Below, one piece after another: positions 47,120-59,178 of a DNA stretch of 64,000 bases (position 1 is the stretch's first letter; each line of letters opens with the position of its first letter). The stretch is taken from positions 24,856,729 to 24,920,728 of the forward strand of contig CM034309.1 of NCBI GenBank assembly GCA_019925795.1, in the 5' to 3' direction. A model generated the notes under the pieces. The model was not told the DNA's origin, ran no database searches, and was given only the letters and a program-made list of their open reading frames with translations. The translations under genes were made by a program, and so were the position numbers. The stretch comes from Dendrobium chrysotoxum. Lineage: Eukaryota > Streptophyta > Magnoliopsida > Asparagales > Orchidaceae.

Positions 47120-47815
47120 TAAGGCTTCCAAACCTTAGACCTATTTTAATGAGAGTGAAATTAAGTTTAAGGGGATTCTTCGAAATCATGTATTTGAGGA
47201 TTCTAATAAAAGTAGTTGAATAATTGTGAGAAAGGATGTACACAGGAAAAACATGATGAATCTTATGCTAATGATGGAGATGAAATTTTGCACTTGCCAA
47301 GTTAATAGGGAGAGGACTTCTAAAATCAGATTTCTGATGATGAAGGCGGCATCCTAGATGAAAATAAGCATTTGAAGAATAATGGAATAAGTGGAGAGGT
47401 CAAAAATGATTGAATTGTTGGTAATCATGTTGATGCAATAATAACTAGCGAGAAAAGCACTTTAGCCTCTAATGACCAAACTATAAGTTGTGATAATAAA
47501 AAAAAATGGTGAAACTAACAATCATGATGTGATATCTATGATGATGAAACCCACAAGGGGGAGGGGCTCAGCTCTGATGATTAAAATATTAGGCATCTTT
47601 ATAAGACATCTAATGATAATAAGATTAATCAAGTTAATTTTGGAGCAAGATTTGATAATGATCGTGTTAATTTATCGCATGATGATGCAACATCAACCAA
47701 TGATTAGGCTAATGATGTATTTTATGCAAGGGATTCAGTCGAATTCAATAGTGATGCTTCTCTCTAGGATAATAGTGATGCTTATAAAGAGGAGAAAGTT
47801 GAAACTAATCTGTGA
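47120..47815 (+). pseudogene. Degraded Asp/Asn/Glu-rich reading frame inside the Tat LTR
   Basis: A frame read from about 47228 gives 'EKHDESYANDGDEILHLPS', then after stops 'ISDDEGGILDENKHLKNNGI' and 'NHVDAIITSEKSTLASNDQT'. After a shift at an A8 run (about 47500) it continues with 'NFGARFDNDRVNLSHDDAT' and 'FYARDSVEFNSDASL'. Stops are mostly TAG, TGA and TAA where CAG, CGA or CAA would restore coding. The 3' LTR (about 60700-61365) carries the same sequence with the same broken frames. I do not recognise the protein. It could be a captured gene fragment or an old LTR-encoded frame. Confidence 0.45.
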
Positions 47816-49083
47816 ATGCTTTTTGTCATTCCGTCCATATTTGAAAGATCGAATCTAAATTGAGGGATTAGATAACAATAAAGGATAAATAATCATATTA
47901 AACAAATCCCGCATGTGCTCCTACAAAAGAAACAAATTTCTAAACGTCAATGTCGAGAATGCTGCGCGGCTTAAATATTCAAGTTTCATCCTCCTTCTCG
48001 AAAGGACTGGAGTCGACATGACTCGAATTATAAAAAAAATGCCTCCCAAATTCCTATGAAAGTATAAGTGACTTTAACGTCGTCTTGATGATGACCGTGT
48101 TGACAGAAAATCTCAACAGGAGGGGTCAAATCTCAAATCTAACAAAAGTCTAAATCCCTAAAATAAAATCTATCACCTAAAAATTTAAAACTAGAACTCA
48201 TCCACCTCCTGCAACCATATGTCGGGGGTGATAAATTTGAAATTAATTTCAGCTTATAAAGAGCAAATGCATGTCGGGTGTATCACTAAGGTTCATCCTC
48301 AAATAGTCTCTTACAAGCAGGGACGTGGCATGTGCCCTTTGATCTGGTGCTTTTTCCATGAAATGGCACCATTATATTACGATCACGACCAAAGCCCGTA
48401 TGTTCCCTAAAGGCGTCAAACCCTTAAGCAATGAATCATAAGGTATATTCCATGGGCATAAAGCCCTCTGTCAGCTAAGGTGGATTTAAAAATATCCCCT
48501 TAGGTAAATACCAACGTAGGTCTACAAGGTATTCTTGGACGAAGCAACCCATGGCTACCGACAAGGTGCCTTTTGTCAGGTTAGGTCGACTACCTCCTCT
48601 GACTAAGTAGACCAGGGATCATGACATCCCGGGACGACGGAACCATGGGATCTTGATCAGGCTCGTCTTCATTCCCCCCACCACAAGTTTTAAGTTTATG
48701 ATGATAAATTCCAAATTATAAAATTTATATCCCAAATTCAGACCCTAAAGTTATTACTATTATACGTTGTATTTATAACATATACAACTTCTTCAATAAT
48801 TAGTCTTAATCAAAAGTTCTATCCTATTATCGAGAGGGATAATTAACTATAGGGGCTTGCGCCTATAGGAAACTAGAACTCAGATCAAAAAGTTCTCATA
48901 AAATGAGGGCAAAATTTCTGGGTAGTGTCTTATCTAAAACCCAATTTGCCTTCTGAAAATTCACCTGGAACCTAAACTCATTAAAACTCTCTGTTGTCAT
49001 CATTACACTTAAAAGAAAAATAGACAATGGCGCGGAGAGGCTGGGAGCGCATTCAAATGAAATTTTTGGGGCTCACAGATTTC

Positions 49084-49103
49084 TGGCGACTCTGCTGGGG
49101 ACT
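49084..49103 (+). other. Primer-binding site of the Tat element
   Basis: 'tggcgactctgctggggact' starts six bases after the LTR end. This is the pattern that I recall for Tat/Ogre elements (tRNA-Arg type); the tRNA identity is from memory. Confidence 0.75.
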
Positions 49104-49219
49104 GGTTTCTCTTTCCATCTTTGGCTAGATATACATAAACTGCAATAGTAACAAAGTTGTTAAAATTCTAATAAATTCGTTAAAATTAGGGTTTTGAAAA
49201 AATGCAATCAAATAAAATA

Positions 49220-49221
<2 letters not shown>

Positions 49222-49251
<30 letters not shown>
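49222..49251. repeat. (TA)n microsatellite
   Basis: About 14 TA units in the leader of the Tat element. Confidence 0.95.
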
Positions 49252-49254
<3 letters not shown>

Positions 49255-49340
49255 CATTATGTCTAGTCTCTGCACTCTGAAAGTGTGGGGCGATGTATCA
49301 ATTTTTGACTACTAGCTCTTACTTTTCTTTTATGCAGAAT

Positions 49341-50940
49341 GAAACTACAGAATACTCCCTTTACCGTCGAACTGGGATGAGGCACTAGCATTCAGCTAGC
49401 AAATGCTGTCATCAACACTGGAGACTCTGAAGCCACTATCCGATTTGGTAGCTTAAAGTTCTCAGCAGCTACTGCAATGGCTGCCGCCGTATATATTTAC
49501 AGCATGACTGTTCAAGGCCATTCTGTGAGGCCCAATTCTGTTAAAACTTATGCACGACGTGCATATTCCGTGCAATAACCATAAGTTGTTAGAACTGATA
49601 CTGCTAAAGTAGTTCAACAAAATAGGATCTCTGTCTTCAAAAAAACTATCATAGCCCAAGGCCCTAACCACAAAGAGGGTCGTAACTGAAGGAAGAATAC
49701 TGTGGTACCTACCAGGGCCACCACTCTGTCAATCGGGTTATCTACACCCGAGAAAGATAATGCTGAAGCCTCCTCATCTGGAGGAAGGCTCACAAGAAGG
49801 TAAAGGATAAAGTTGAATGCAATGCTACAAGCTCAACAACCACTACTAGTGCATCCTCAATACTCCTAGCCTTTGAACTAGAGGTTAACTTTCCCACCAA
49901 TAATATATATGCAAATCTAAAGTGGGTTAAAAGAAATAGCCATATTGGTGAGTTGAAGCAATCTTTCTAGGAGCAGCAACAACAAACTCCTATTCCTCAG
50001 AAGAAGAAGCATGAAACTCTGTTTGTCAGGGTGCACAGAGTTTTAAAATTCGCAAGAGAAAATGGCCTAATAAGAAAAAAATATCAAAGGCCATTGACAT
50101 TCAAGGACAGGAGAATCCCATAAAGAGAGTTACCAGCTGCTGCGGTAACTCAAGAAAAATTAAAATTACCTCCATGTGTTGAACATTGGAGCGTGAAACC
50201 TGTACCTTGTGTTCAAGAATCCGCTGACAAAAGATCCCGGTGGAAGGGAAAAGAAATTTGGAGGCCGAGACCTCTTGAAAGAAGATCATTGCAGAAGAAA
50301 GTCAATATATGCATGACATCTGGTGCAGCCTCCCAGAGATCCGCCTTTAATAAAAATAGTCAATAATGGGTACCTAAGGAAAAGGTTTCTATTGATATTT
50401 GTAATAGTCGACACCTTGGAGAATTTTCCAAGGAATCCTATTACAAGTCGACTCTATCTCTATGGAAGGAGGTCAATTTTGACCAAAATCCTCTGGTTGA
50501 AGAAGTTCATGTATTGCATGCAGAGCCAGAGATCTATTGGAAGCATCACTCTGAGATCCGAGTACAAGAAAATGATGAAGATGAAGACACCATGGAAGTC
50601 GAGGTAGTCTACATGGTGGGGCATGGTGATGAGCCACATAAAACACATGGCTGTCGATGACGTAATGAAACAGGGCCCACTTCTTCTAAAATAATGACCT
50701 CTCAAGAAGATCAAATGCAACACGAGTGATCAGAAGAAGAAGAAGTCCCCTCAAGCGATAGACAAGATGATTATCAAGAAGAAGAAGTGCTTGCTGAGAC
50801 ATTAGCACAAGCAAAAATGCGTTTAAAACTCCAAATAAAGGAGAAATATAAAGAGATATAAAAAAAGAACAGTAAGATGACAGAAATGATGGCACAGATA
50901 ACTGTGATGATGCAGTTAATACAAAAGAACATCATTACTA
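49341..50940 (+). pseudogene. Extra 5' reading frame and gag N-terminal region of the Tat element
   Basis: From ATG 49341 one frame reads 'MKLQNTPFTVELG', stop, then 'TSIQLANAVINTGDSEATIR' and 'KTIIAQGPNHKEGRN'. Coding-like text continues with shifts, including 'ELEVNFPTNNIYANLKWVKR' (about 49880) and an acidic stretch 'EIRVQENDEDEDTMEVE' (about 50555). It ends in a Lys/Glu/Gln-rich probable coiled coil (50740-50930). Tat/Ogre elements are known for an additional ORF upstream of gag; this may be its remnant. Function unknown. Confidence 0.5.
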
Positions 50941-52610
50941 CTCCTACACTTGCTCAGCCAGCTAATCATCAAATATTGAATCAGCCAGTTAATTAGTAAA
51001 TATCCAGTGGTATTCCTACTAATCTACCAACCGATCTAATACCCCAGGTGTCTGGAATACAAACCACCCCTGACGAAGGAAATGAGGCTGATCGACTCGT
51101 TCATCTACAAACTCACCATGGTGTTGCAAATACATCTAAGCCGATGATGACTCCACAGCTAGAATCTATCCTCAATGAAAAGATTAAAGCTGTTATTGCC
51201 TTAGAGCATATAGAGAAGTTTGTAAGCAAGGATCATCCATAGTTAGTTGAGTTTGATCAGGTGCCATACCCTAAAGGCTATTCAGTGCCTAAGTTCAATA
51301 CTTTTAATGGCACTAGCAATCCTAAATAACACTTGGCTCAATTTAAAGTAACCTGTATAAATACTGGAAGCGTTGATGCTCTACTCTTTCGCCAATTTAT
51401 TAGTAGTTTGACTTCGGCTGCTTTTGAATGGTACACCAAACTTCCTAATGATTCTATCAAGATATTTGCAAAATTGGAGAACATGTTCGTAAAAAGGTTC
51501 GTCAGTACTACCGAGAAAACTACTATCGCTGACCTTGCCTTAGAGAAACGGAAAAAGGGTGAGTCAATGACAAAGTATATAACTCGCTGGCGTAATATGA
51601 GTATGAAATACGAATAATAACTAGAAGAAGAGCATGCTGTTCAACTATTTTTAGGAAACATCGATGATAAGATGTTACCGTTTTTATGCATGGCCTCCAT
51701 TAGCACTTATCAGGAGCTACTGGAAAGAGTAGCTAAACTTGAAAAGTTGAATTTGTCTAAGTCTGAAGATTATTCAGATAGGCCCCGAAGAAATAAAGTT
51801 GTGGACAATAGAAGAGATGAGATCTATTGCACATCATTTTTAAGGATTGATAAAGAAAAATAGTCTATTCCTAAAGATGATAAAGGAAAACAGTATACCA
51901 AGCCCCAACCAAAATTAGTATTGGGAGGAAACGATAAGCCTCAAACTTTTCATAATGGAGAAGAACATTCAAGATCAAGAACTGCTGATCGAATCACATC
52001 CCTTAAAGAGAAAATGAATAGAGAATATTCTTTTAAGAGGGAAAGTGTGGCAAAACTATTTAAACAAGTACTTAATGCTGGTCTTAAATTACCTGAATGT
52101 AAAAGACAAGAAGAAGCTAATCAGAAAAATAATCAAAGTTATTGCCCGTATCACTGAGTTATCAGCCACCCTATTAAGATTATTATGTCTTCAAAGACTG
52201 GCTTGAAAAGAAATACAGAGATGGTGAATTTACACTATCAAATAACATTTTAGTTCACCCAAAAAAGAAATCTGTAAAAGTGATTATGTTTTCTCCTATG
52301 CCCTTAGATAAAGAAGGAGATAAAATGAAGGGAAAAATAATGCCGGAAAAAGAAGAATGGCAAACTACAATCTCCAAGAAAATAAGGAAGATGATTAAAC
52401 AACTGGAGGGAGTTCCTGGTGTAAAATGGAAATCTTTTACGGAACCAGTACTTGAATTAAAAGAAAATCCAAATTCAGGTGCATCCACTTCCAGATCATC
52501 AACTTGGAGGCGTTCTAATGCGAAGCGGTTCTACAAGATATCCTCCAAAAAGTCTGGCAACTCAAATAAACATAACAAGCTGAAAAAGAAGAGAACTATA
52601 CTTTAAAAGA
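50941..52610 (+). pseudogene. Degenerate Tat gag
   Basis: Retrotransposon-gag core with 'YPKGYSVPKFNTFNGTSNPK' (about 51270), 'FRQFISSLTSAAFEWYTKLP' (about 51388), 'FVKRFVSTTEKTTIADLALE' (about 51490) and 'KYITRWRNMSMKYE'. A downstream 'NQSYCPYH' motif (about 52135) precedes a stop and a frameshift. The region to 52606 ('GVPGVKWKSFTEPVLELKEN') is a basic C-terminal part. Stops at about 51241, 51330, 51618 and 51861. Confidence 0.85.
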
Positions 52611-53389
52611 TCATTAACAATTTAGAGGATTATCATCAACCAGTGAGATGGCCTATAACGCTTACAAATTTCATGTCTGAACTTCAAATAGACCAATTGA
52701 AAGTGGATGGTGATGAACAAGAAGATGAAGAATCACCCCATATAGAAATATGTCGAGTTATCTCAGTAGCATCGAATGCATGCCAAAGAGATTCTATTAA
52801 AGATCATGATAGGGGTCAGATAATAATGTCTCTTACAAAAATGATTGATAAAATTACATCTAAACCCTGTCTGATGGTGCTGTAGATAAATGGTGACTCA
52901 GAAGAAGAGTTGTGTTTTTCAAGTGATAAAGAGTTAGATCGACAAACAGCTTAGCAAATGGAGCATGTAAAGCTGAATGAAGACTCTGAACTTACAAAAT
53001 CTTCATCAGATAAGGCAGAGTCAAATGAGGTGGCTCAAGTACAGTTAAGAAGTGGTAAAGTGTTGCCACTAAAAAAGGGATTATCAAGCAAAGAAAAGGA
53101 AAAAGATATAGTCATCAATGAAGAAATTATCTCTAAAGATCATAAGAAGAAATATGATATAAATAAAGGGATAGAGTATAATATCATTTCCCATTTGAGA
53201 AAAATCCCAGCACAGCTCAGCATCTATGAAGGTCTCCTAATATCAAAAGATCTTCGAGAAACTTTAAAACAGACTCTCAAGAATCCAGAGAGATATGAAG
53301 CATATTTCACAGAAAGATGTTTGAGCGAAGTTTGTCATGCCAGAAATGAACCTATTATCACATTCTCTGAAGAATATCTCATGCTAGGG

Positions 53390-53715
53390 ACTATGGAACA
53401 TAATCATCTTTTATATGTCACAACAGAAAGTGATGGCATCATAATAAAGAGAATCCTGATTGACCTTGGAAATCTCATGAGCTTGCGCATACTAAGATCA
53501 TTATCCCTAGATATTCAACATCTCGGGCCAGATAAACTTATGATACACGGTTTCAACGAGAAAGGGCAAAAAACTATAGGGTCATTTGTCCTTCCCCTAA
53601 AATTTGAAGAACTGTGCACAGAAGCCAAATTTTATATTATTGATGTAGACACTTCATTCAAGGCACTCTTAGGTAGACTTTGGCTCCACGATAATGGTCT
53701 GGTTCCATCAACTAT
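53390..53715 (+). pseudogene. Degenerate Tat aspartic protease
   Basis: Within the longest open stretch of the element (52958-53893, 311 codons), 'RILIDLGNLMSLRILRSL' occupies the active-site position but reads DLG where retropepsins have D-[ST]-G or, in this group, DPGS. 'TKFYIID'-like 'AKFYIIDVDTSFKALLGRLW' is the flap-distal LLGR-W region typical of Tat proteases. The active-site change and lack of a complete polyprotein argue against activity. Confidence 0.8.
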
Positions 53716-54579
53716 GAACCAATGCATGAAATATCTAAAGGATGGAGAAGAGTTCCAGATCTTTGGAGATATACAACCCTTCGCAGTCTACCAGGTAAAC
53801 ATTTATGATGATGCAAAATACTTTATTCCAAATGAAGTAAAGCTAATAAAATCTTCTGAAGCTAAAGCATCAACCTCAAGGAGTACAAAATAATCTAAAG
53901 AAGTTGATGAAAAGCTGGCAGGAAGGAAGAGCATGTCACCAAATCTTCCTAAGAGAATTAATACATTATCTAAAACAAATAAAGCTGTACTTCATTTGGG
54001 AAGTGACACGGAGGAAAAGGATGATATCTCTGAAACCCATAAGCTTTTAGTTAACGAAAAGTTAAAGGAAAATATTTTTGTAGTTACCTTGATCCCTCCA
54101 CAATATTTCAGAGAAATCGTATCCTGAGTGATTCATAATATTAAGGAGCTTAAAATATTTTATGTACTTCCCCTATATGGAAGTAGCGGACCGGAAAGCT
54201 TATTTTATAAATTTGGAGAATATCAAGAAGAGAATCTCGATGGACCTAAGAATTTCAATGAAGATGCAAAGATAATTCCTACGGAAACACCTAGATATTG
54301 TCCCAACAGAATTCAATAAATAATACGGAAAGCTAAAATTCATAATATGGTTACTTGGCAATAAGCACGTTTCTGTCAAAGAATATGGTGCCAAGAATTA
54401 TCAAAGATGGTTAGTCGTGATACAAAGAGCCTTGGATTTATCGTAGCAGAACATGCTCAAAAAAATATATGTTATACGATAAATAATAAATATCTGACTA
54501 CTAAAAATATAGATATAAATGAAGAATAAGATATAGAAGCTAAACCTGCACCAGGAGAGCTTGAAGATGGTGGACAGGC

Positions 54580-55340
54580 CGCTACTATGGATGAGATAAA
54601 AGAAATAAACTTGGGAACTAATGAGGACCCTCGCTCGACCTTTATCAGTACTCTTCTTTCCAAAAATAAAATTGAAAAGATAAAAGCATTACTAAATAAA
54701 TTCATGGACTGCTTTGCTTGGACAAACAATGAAATGCCAGGCCTATCCCCTGATATAGATGTTCATAAATTAGCCATCAAACCAGGGGCAGTACCTATTA
54801 AGCAAGCTCCGAGATGGATGAGACTAGAAATCAAAGAGCAGGTGATTGTAGAAACTAAGAAGCTTGTCGAAGCAGGTTTCATTCGGGAAGAAAAATATGC
54901 TGATTGGATCGCCAACATCATCCCTATAAAGAAGAAGAACGGTCAGATCCATATTTGTATTGACTTTCGGGACCTCCATAAGGCATGTCCAAAAGACACT
55001 TTCCACTTCCAATATCAGAATTATTGGTTGACAATACATCCAATTATGATATATTCTTATTTATGGATGGGTCATCGGGATATAATCAAATTAAAATGGC
55101 ACCTAAAGATGAAAAGCATACATCTTTCAGGGCTCCTATCGATATATTCTGCTACATAGTCATGCCCTTTAGCTTGAAGAATGATGGAGCTACCTACTAA
55201 CGAGCTATGACGCATATATTTGATGAGCTTATCCACCAGAAGATTGAATACTATGTGGATGATCTTATTGTTAAAAGTAAAGATCGAAAAGATCACTTTG
55301 AAGATTTGAGAATTGTATTCGAAAGGATCAGAAAATTTAA
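54580..55340 (+). pseudogene. Degenerate Tat reverse transcriptase
   Basis: 'DCFAWTNNEMPGLSPDIDVH' (about 54705) is followed by 'KQAPRWMRLEIKEQVIVETK', 'VEAGFIREEKYADWIANIIP' and 'CIDFRDLHKACPKDTF' (about 54955). A frameshift near 55000 moves to 'PLPISELLVDN', 'FLFMDGSSGYNQIKMAPKD', stop at 55198, then 'YYVDDLIVKSKDRKDHFEDL' with an intact YVDD (about 55250). Confidence 0.88.
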
Positions 55341-55554
55341 TCTCAAAATGAACCCACTCAAGTATGCTTTTGGAGTTTCCTCAGAAAAGTTTCTTGGATA
55401 CGTGGTACGACATAGAGGGATTGAGGTTGATCCCAACAAAGTCAAGGCAATTATAGAAATCCCACCTCCAAAAAGTCTCGGGAAACTTCATTCTTTATAA
55501 GTATAACTTGTATTTTTACGGCAGTTTATCTCAAATTTATCAGGTAGATGTCAA

Positions 55555-56000
55555 CCATTTGTAAAGTTGATGAAGAAAGATGTTCATTTTAAATGGGATG
55601 ATGAATGCCAAGAAGCTTTTGACAGTATCAAGAGATACTTATTAAGCCCCCCTATTCTTGCAGCACCAATTCCAGGGAAGGCTCTTATCCTATACACCGC
55701 TGCATTGGAAGAATCCCTTGGAGCATTGCTAGCTCAACACAATGAAGAAGGCAAAGAAAATGCACTCTACTATATCAGTCGAAGATTGATTGGAACAGAA
55801 ATATGTTACTCTCCAATTGAGAAGCACTGTCTGGCTCTAATTTTTGCAGTTCAGAAACTCCGCCACTATATGCTTTCTCATAAAATTATACTAATATCAA
55901 AGATCGATCCACTGAAATTTTTGATGATAAGACCAGCGTTGACATGTCACCTAGCTAGGTGGGCAGTGATACTTTTATAGTTTGATATCACATATGTTCC
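55555..56000 (+). pseudogene. Degenerate Tat RNase H (first, gypsy type)
   Basis: 'WDDECQEAFDSIKRYLLSPP' (about 55597), 'LYTAALEESLGALLAQHNEE' (about 55690), 'YYISRRLIGTEICYSPIEKH' (about 55770) and 'ALIFAVQKLRHYMLSHKIIL' follow RT as in gypsy elements. A stop lies at 55978, followed by shifted remnants. Confidence 0.85.
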
Positions 56001-56099
56001 ATAAAAGGTAGTAAAAGATAAGTCTTAGCAGATTTCCTTGCTAGATATCCCGTTCCTATAGACTCGCCGCTCAATGATGATCTACCTGATGAACAAATT

Positions 56100-56560
56100 T
56101 TAGTTGTCCAAGAAGGAGAAAAGTTACAAATATGGGAAATATATTTTGACGGTGCATCGTCAATTAAACCTTCCCAACCTCCAAACCTCCCCAAAGCTCG
56201 AGCCGGTGTTGGTCTTATTTGTATAGCACCCAATAGAGGGATAATGCAATTTTCATTTAGTTTAACTGAACCAAGAACCAATAATGAAGTAGAATATGAA
56301 GATTTAATAGCGGGTCTCAAAATCGCTATTTCAATGAAAATTCAAAATTACAAAACTTTTGGTGATTCTTAGCTCGTTATAAATCAAGTACTGGGTATTT
56401 ATAAAATTGACAGAATCGAGTTAATTTACTATCATAGATGAGTCATCAAACTCATAAAGCAAATTACAAATGTTATATTAATCAAAGTATCTCGAGCTTA
56501 TAATAGTAAGGCAGATTCTTTAGCAAAACTTGCTAAAGAAATGGTGAGCATGAATGACGA
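56100..56560 (+). pseudogene. Second, archaeal-type RNase H of the Tat element
   Basis: 'WEIYFDGASSIKPSQ' (about 56135), 'ARAGVGLICIAPNRGIMQFS', 'TEPRTNNEVEYEDLIAGLKI' (about 56270) and 'FGDS' followed by a stop, then 'LVINQVLGIYKID' (about 56370), show the DG..S, NNE.EYE and GDS..V..Q pattern of type-I RNase H. A second RNase H after the first is the hallmark of the Tat lineage. Confidence 0.85.
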
Positions 56561-56939
56561 ATCAGTGCTAATCAGTGTCAACACTCGTCGAGTACTAGAG
56601 CTAGCAATTCTATGTTCCTCGCAGGTAAAGGGGTCACCAAATTCAAGCCAGTAGGATACAACTTCAGCTGTTCCTCAACCTCTCCAATAAATTATTCTGA
56701 AAAATTAAATAGATAAATATCCAATGTTTACATGAAGAAAATTTGATAGAGCCTCTGAATCCTGGCTTGAATGCTTAGAGGTTGAAGAGTAAAATGACTG
56801 GAGGCAACCTTTCATCGCTTACTTCAGAGAAAGCAAACTCCCAACAAATAAATCATTAGCTACGAAGATCAAAAAGAGAGCATTGTGATATGCATTTGTC
56901 AACAACACGCTATATCGAAGATCGTTCGATCAAATGTGG

Positions 56940-58050
56940 CTATAATGTTTAGGGAGAGATGAAGCTGATAAAGTTATCTCTGAAGTTCACGAAGGACTAT
57001 GTGGTGCACATCAATCGAGTCCTAAAATGGTCATTAAAATTAAAAGAATGGATTATTACTAGCCATCAATGGTAAAGGATTGCACCAATCATACAGATAT
57101 ATGTCATGAATGTCAAATTCATGATAATATTATATATCAATCTCCAAATCTTTTACATCCTACTATAGCCTCCTAGCCTTTTGAATGTTGGGGGACAAAT
57201 GTAATAGGGCCAATTGATTCACCATCATCTGCTGGATACCACTTTATATTAGCTGCAACAGACTATTTTTTTAAATAGGCTGAAGCGGTGCCATTCAAAG
57301 AAGTCACTACTCATCATGTGATCAGCTTCTTTACTCATAATATTATCTACAAATTTGGTGTACCATACTGCATAATCCCAGACAACGGTCCAGCTTTCAA
57401 AAGTACTAAAATTTATAAATTTGTTGAGTGACATAAAATTGATTGGCAATATTCATCGATTTATAATCTAAGGGCAAATGGATTGGCAGAAGCTTTCAAT
57501 AAAATGCTAGCAAAGCTGCTCAAGAAAATCCATACTAAGAATAAAAGATAGTGGCATACTAAAATGGCAGAAGCATTATGGGCATATCGTACTATGTACA
57601 AGACACCAACAAAAGCAACTCCTTATGCGTTGGTATTTGGAGTTGAAGCAGTACTTCCACTCGAAGTTGAATTAACGTCACTTCGAGTAGCTGTTCAGTA
57701 CGACCTCACAGAAGAACAAAATGCTCACCTATGAATGGAGGAGCTTGACGCACTGGATGAAGTCAAGCTCCAAGCTCAAAAAAATTTAGAAGTTTATCAA
57801 GCAAGAATGATGAAATCTTTCGACCATATGGTACACCCTCGATCATTTCAAGAAGGAGAATTGGTTCTGATGCTGAGAACACCAATTATCCCACACCGAA
57901 GAATGGGTGGTAAATTTGAACCAAATTAGGAAGGTCCTTTTGTCATCGAGCAGGTGTACCAGGGAGGAGCCTATCAACTCATTGATATGGAAGGTCAACG
58001 ACCTATACCCTCGATCAATGGGAGATATCTCAAGAAATACTATTCTTAGG
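56940..58050 (+). pseudogene. Degenerate Tat integrase
   Basis: HHCC finger: 'EVHEGLCGAHQSSPKMVIK' and 'TDICHECQIHDN' (about 56980-57125). Core: 'WGTNVIGPIDSPSSAGYHFI' (first catalytic Asp changed to Asn), 'VPYCIIPDNGPAFKSTK' (about 57360) and 'NGLAEAFNKMLAKLLKKI' (about 57478). Then 'PYALVFGVEAVLPLEVE' and a C-terminal chromodomain-less tail ending near 'GRYLKKYYS'. At least eight stops. Confidence 0.88.
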
Positions 58051-59163
58051 GAAAGCAAGTTGAAGATTATTCCCTTTCAAAGAAAGAATATATTTCTAAG
58101 TTATCTTAGAAATTCTCCCATAAGACATGGGGTCATTTTTAAGTTTAAAAATGCTAAAATTTTGATGATAGTTGAAAGTTCCCTTTAAGACATGGGATAT
58201 TTTAAATATTTATTTGGGGTTAACAACGATCCTAAATAAATATTTAAAATCACTCATGATGCTATCACTACATAAATACATGGTAGAAGCTAGTGCCTTC
58301 AAGTAAATATATGATCATTATAAAAAATTAAAAATTCATCTTTAAATTTCTCAAAATCTCAAAGTTCAGATTAAGAAGACATTTTGATCTGATAACTTCA
58401 ACAAATCAAATTTAACAAGTATGAGCTGTCATAGTACAAGTCCAGCACTCAAACAGGTATAATATCAGTCTCAATAAGCCTATATGTGGTCGAGTCACTG
58501 ACAGTTTTACCTACTCAACAAGCCATGATAAGAGGCCATAGTCGGAATACACCTGTTTTGTTAGCCTAATGACAAATACTATCAAGTTTAGTATTTATCA
58601 AGTTTAACAAATCAAAGCAGTTCAGATTTAGAAGATTTTCTCAACTAATAAAAGAATTGAGGTAAAATTCAGAAGAAGATTCTCAATCAACTCAAAGGCG
58701 CTAAGCCATAATGAAAATTATCATCAAGTTAGAGGCATTATCCTTTAATAAATCTGTCAAGCACAAAGCTAAGATCGAAGGAGCTCCACTTCTTCAGCAT
58801 GTCTGACAAAGCACAAATCTTAGGACCGAAGAATTTATCCCGCAGTTCTTATAAAGCCATAGGCTGAACTAAGAGAATATTGTTATCATCAAAGTCCATC
58901 ATGCATAAAAGCCCTAGACTGATGACTATTTGCCACTGACCTAATATCAATCTAAAGAGTTTATGTCACTGACATAGATTCTTCATCAAGCCCATGAAAG
59001 CACAAAGCTAGGACAGAAGATATGTTCTATGCCTGACAAATCGAGAAGATAAATCAGAGATACTTAAAAGACCCTCTACTTGACATCTAAAATCTAATTT
59101 TAGAGATCCGTAGGGTTAACCAGTTTGCAACAAACATGATATGTTATAGGGTGCATATCATAT
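58051..59163. other. 3' untranslated region of the Tat element
   Basis: About 1.1 kb between integrase and the purine tract, with no sustained frame. It contains loosely repeated words 'aagcacaaa(g/t)ct' followed by 'gaccgaag/gacagaag' (58753, 58808, 59004), possibly an eroded tandem repeat. Confidence 0.5.
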
Positions 59164-59178
59164 TTGTTGGGGAGCATT
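59164..59178 (+). other. Polypurine tract region of the Tat element
   Basis: 'ttgttggggagcatt' lies immediately before the 3' LTR, in the place and style of Tat-type tracts. Confidence 0.65.

Larger units (their letters stand above)
45650..49077 (+). repeat. 5' LTR of the Tat element
   Basis: Begins TGTTGACCTG and ends GGGGCTCACA. Contains, in order: a GC-richer segment; an AT-palindromic microsatellite with GA tract (46090-46285); a duplicated block of about 300 bp (46386 and 46717); a degraded acidic reading frame (about 47120-47815); and a conserved tail with 'aactataggggcttgcgcct'. Open frames here recur in the 3' LTR and are not genes. Confidence 0.9.

Noticed and set aside
47490..47858. 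122-codon Met/Ile-rich open frame found in both Tat LTRs
   Set aside because: It is a mostly out-of-frame reading of the acidic tract; Met/Ile/Leu richness comes from ATGAT-rich DNA.
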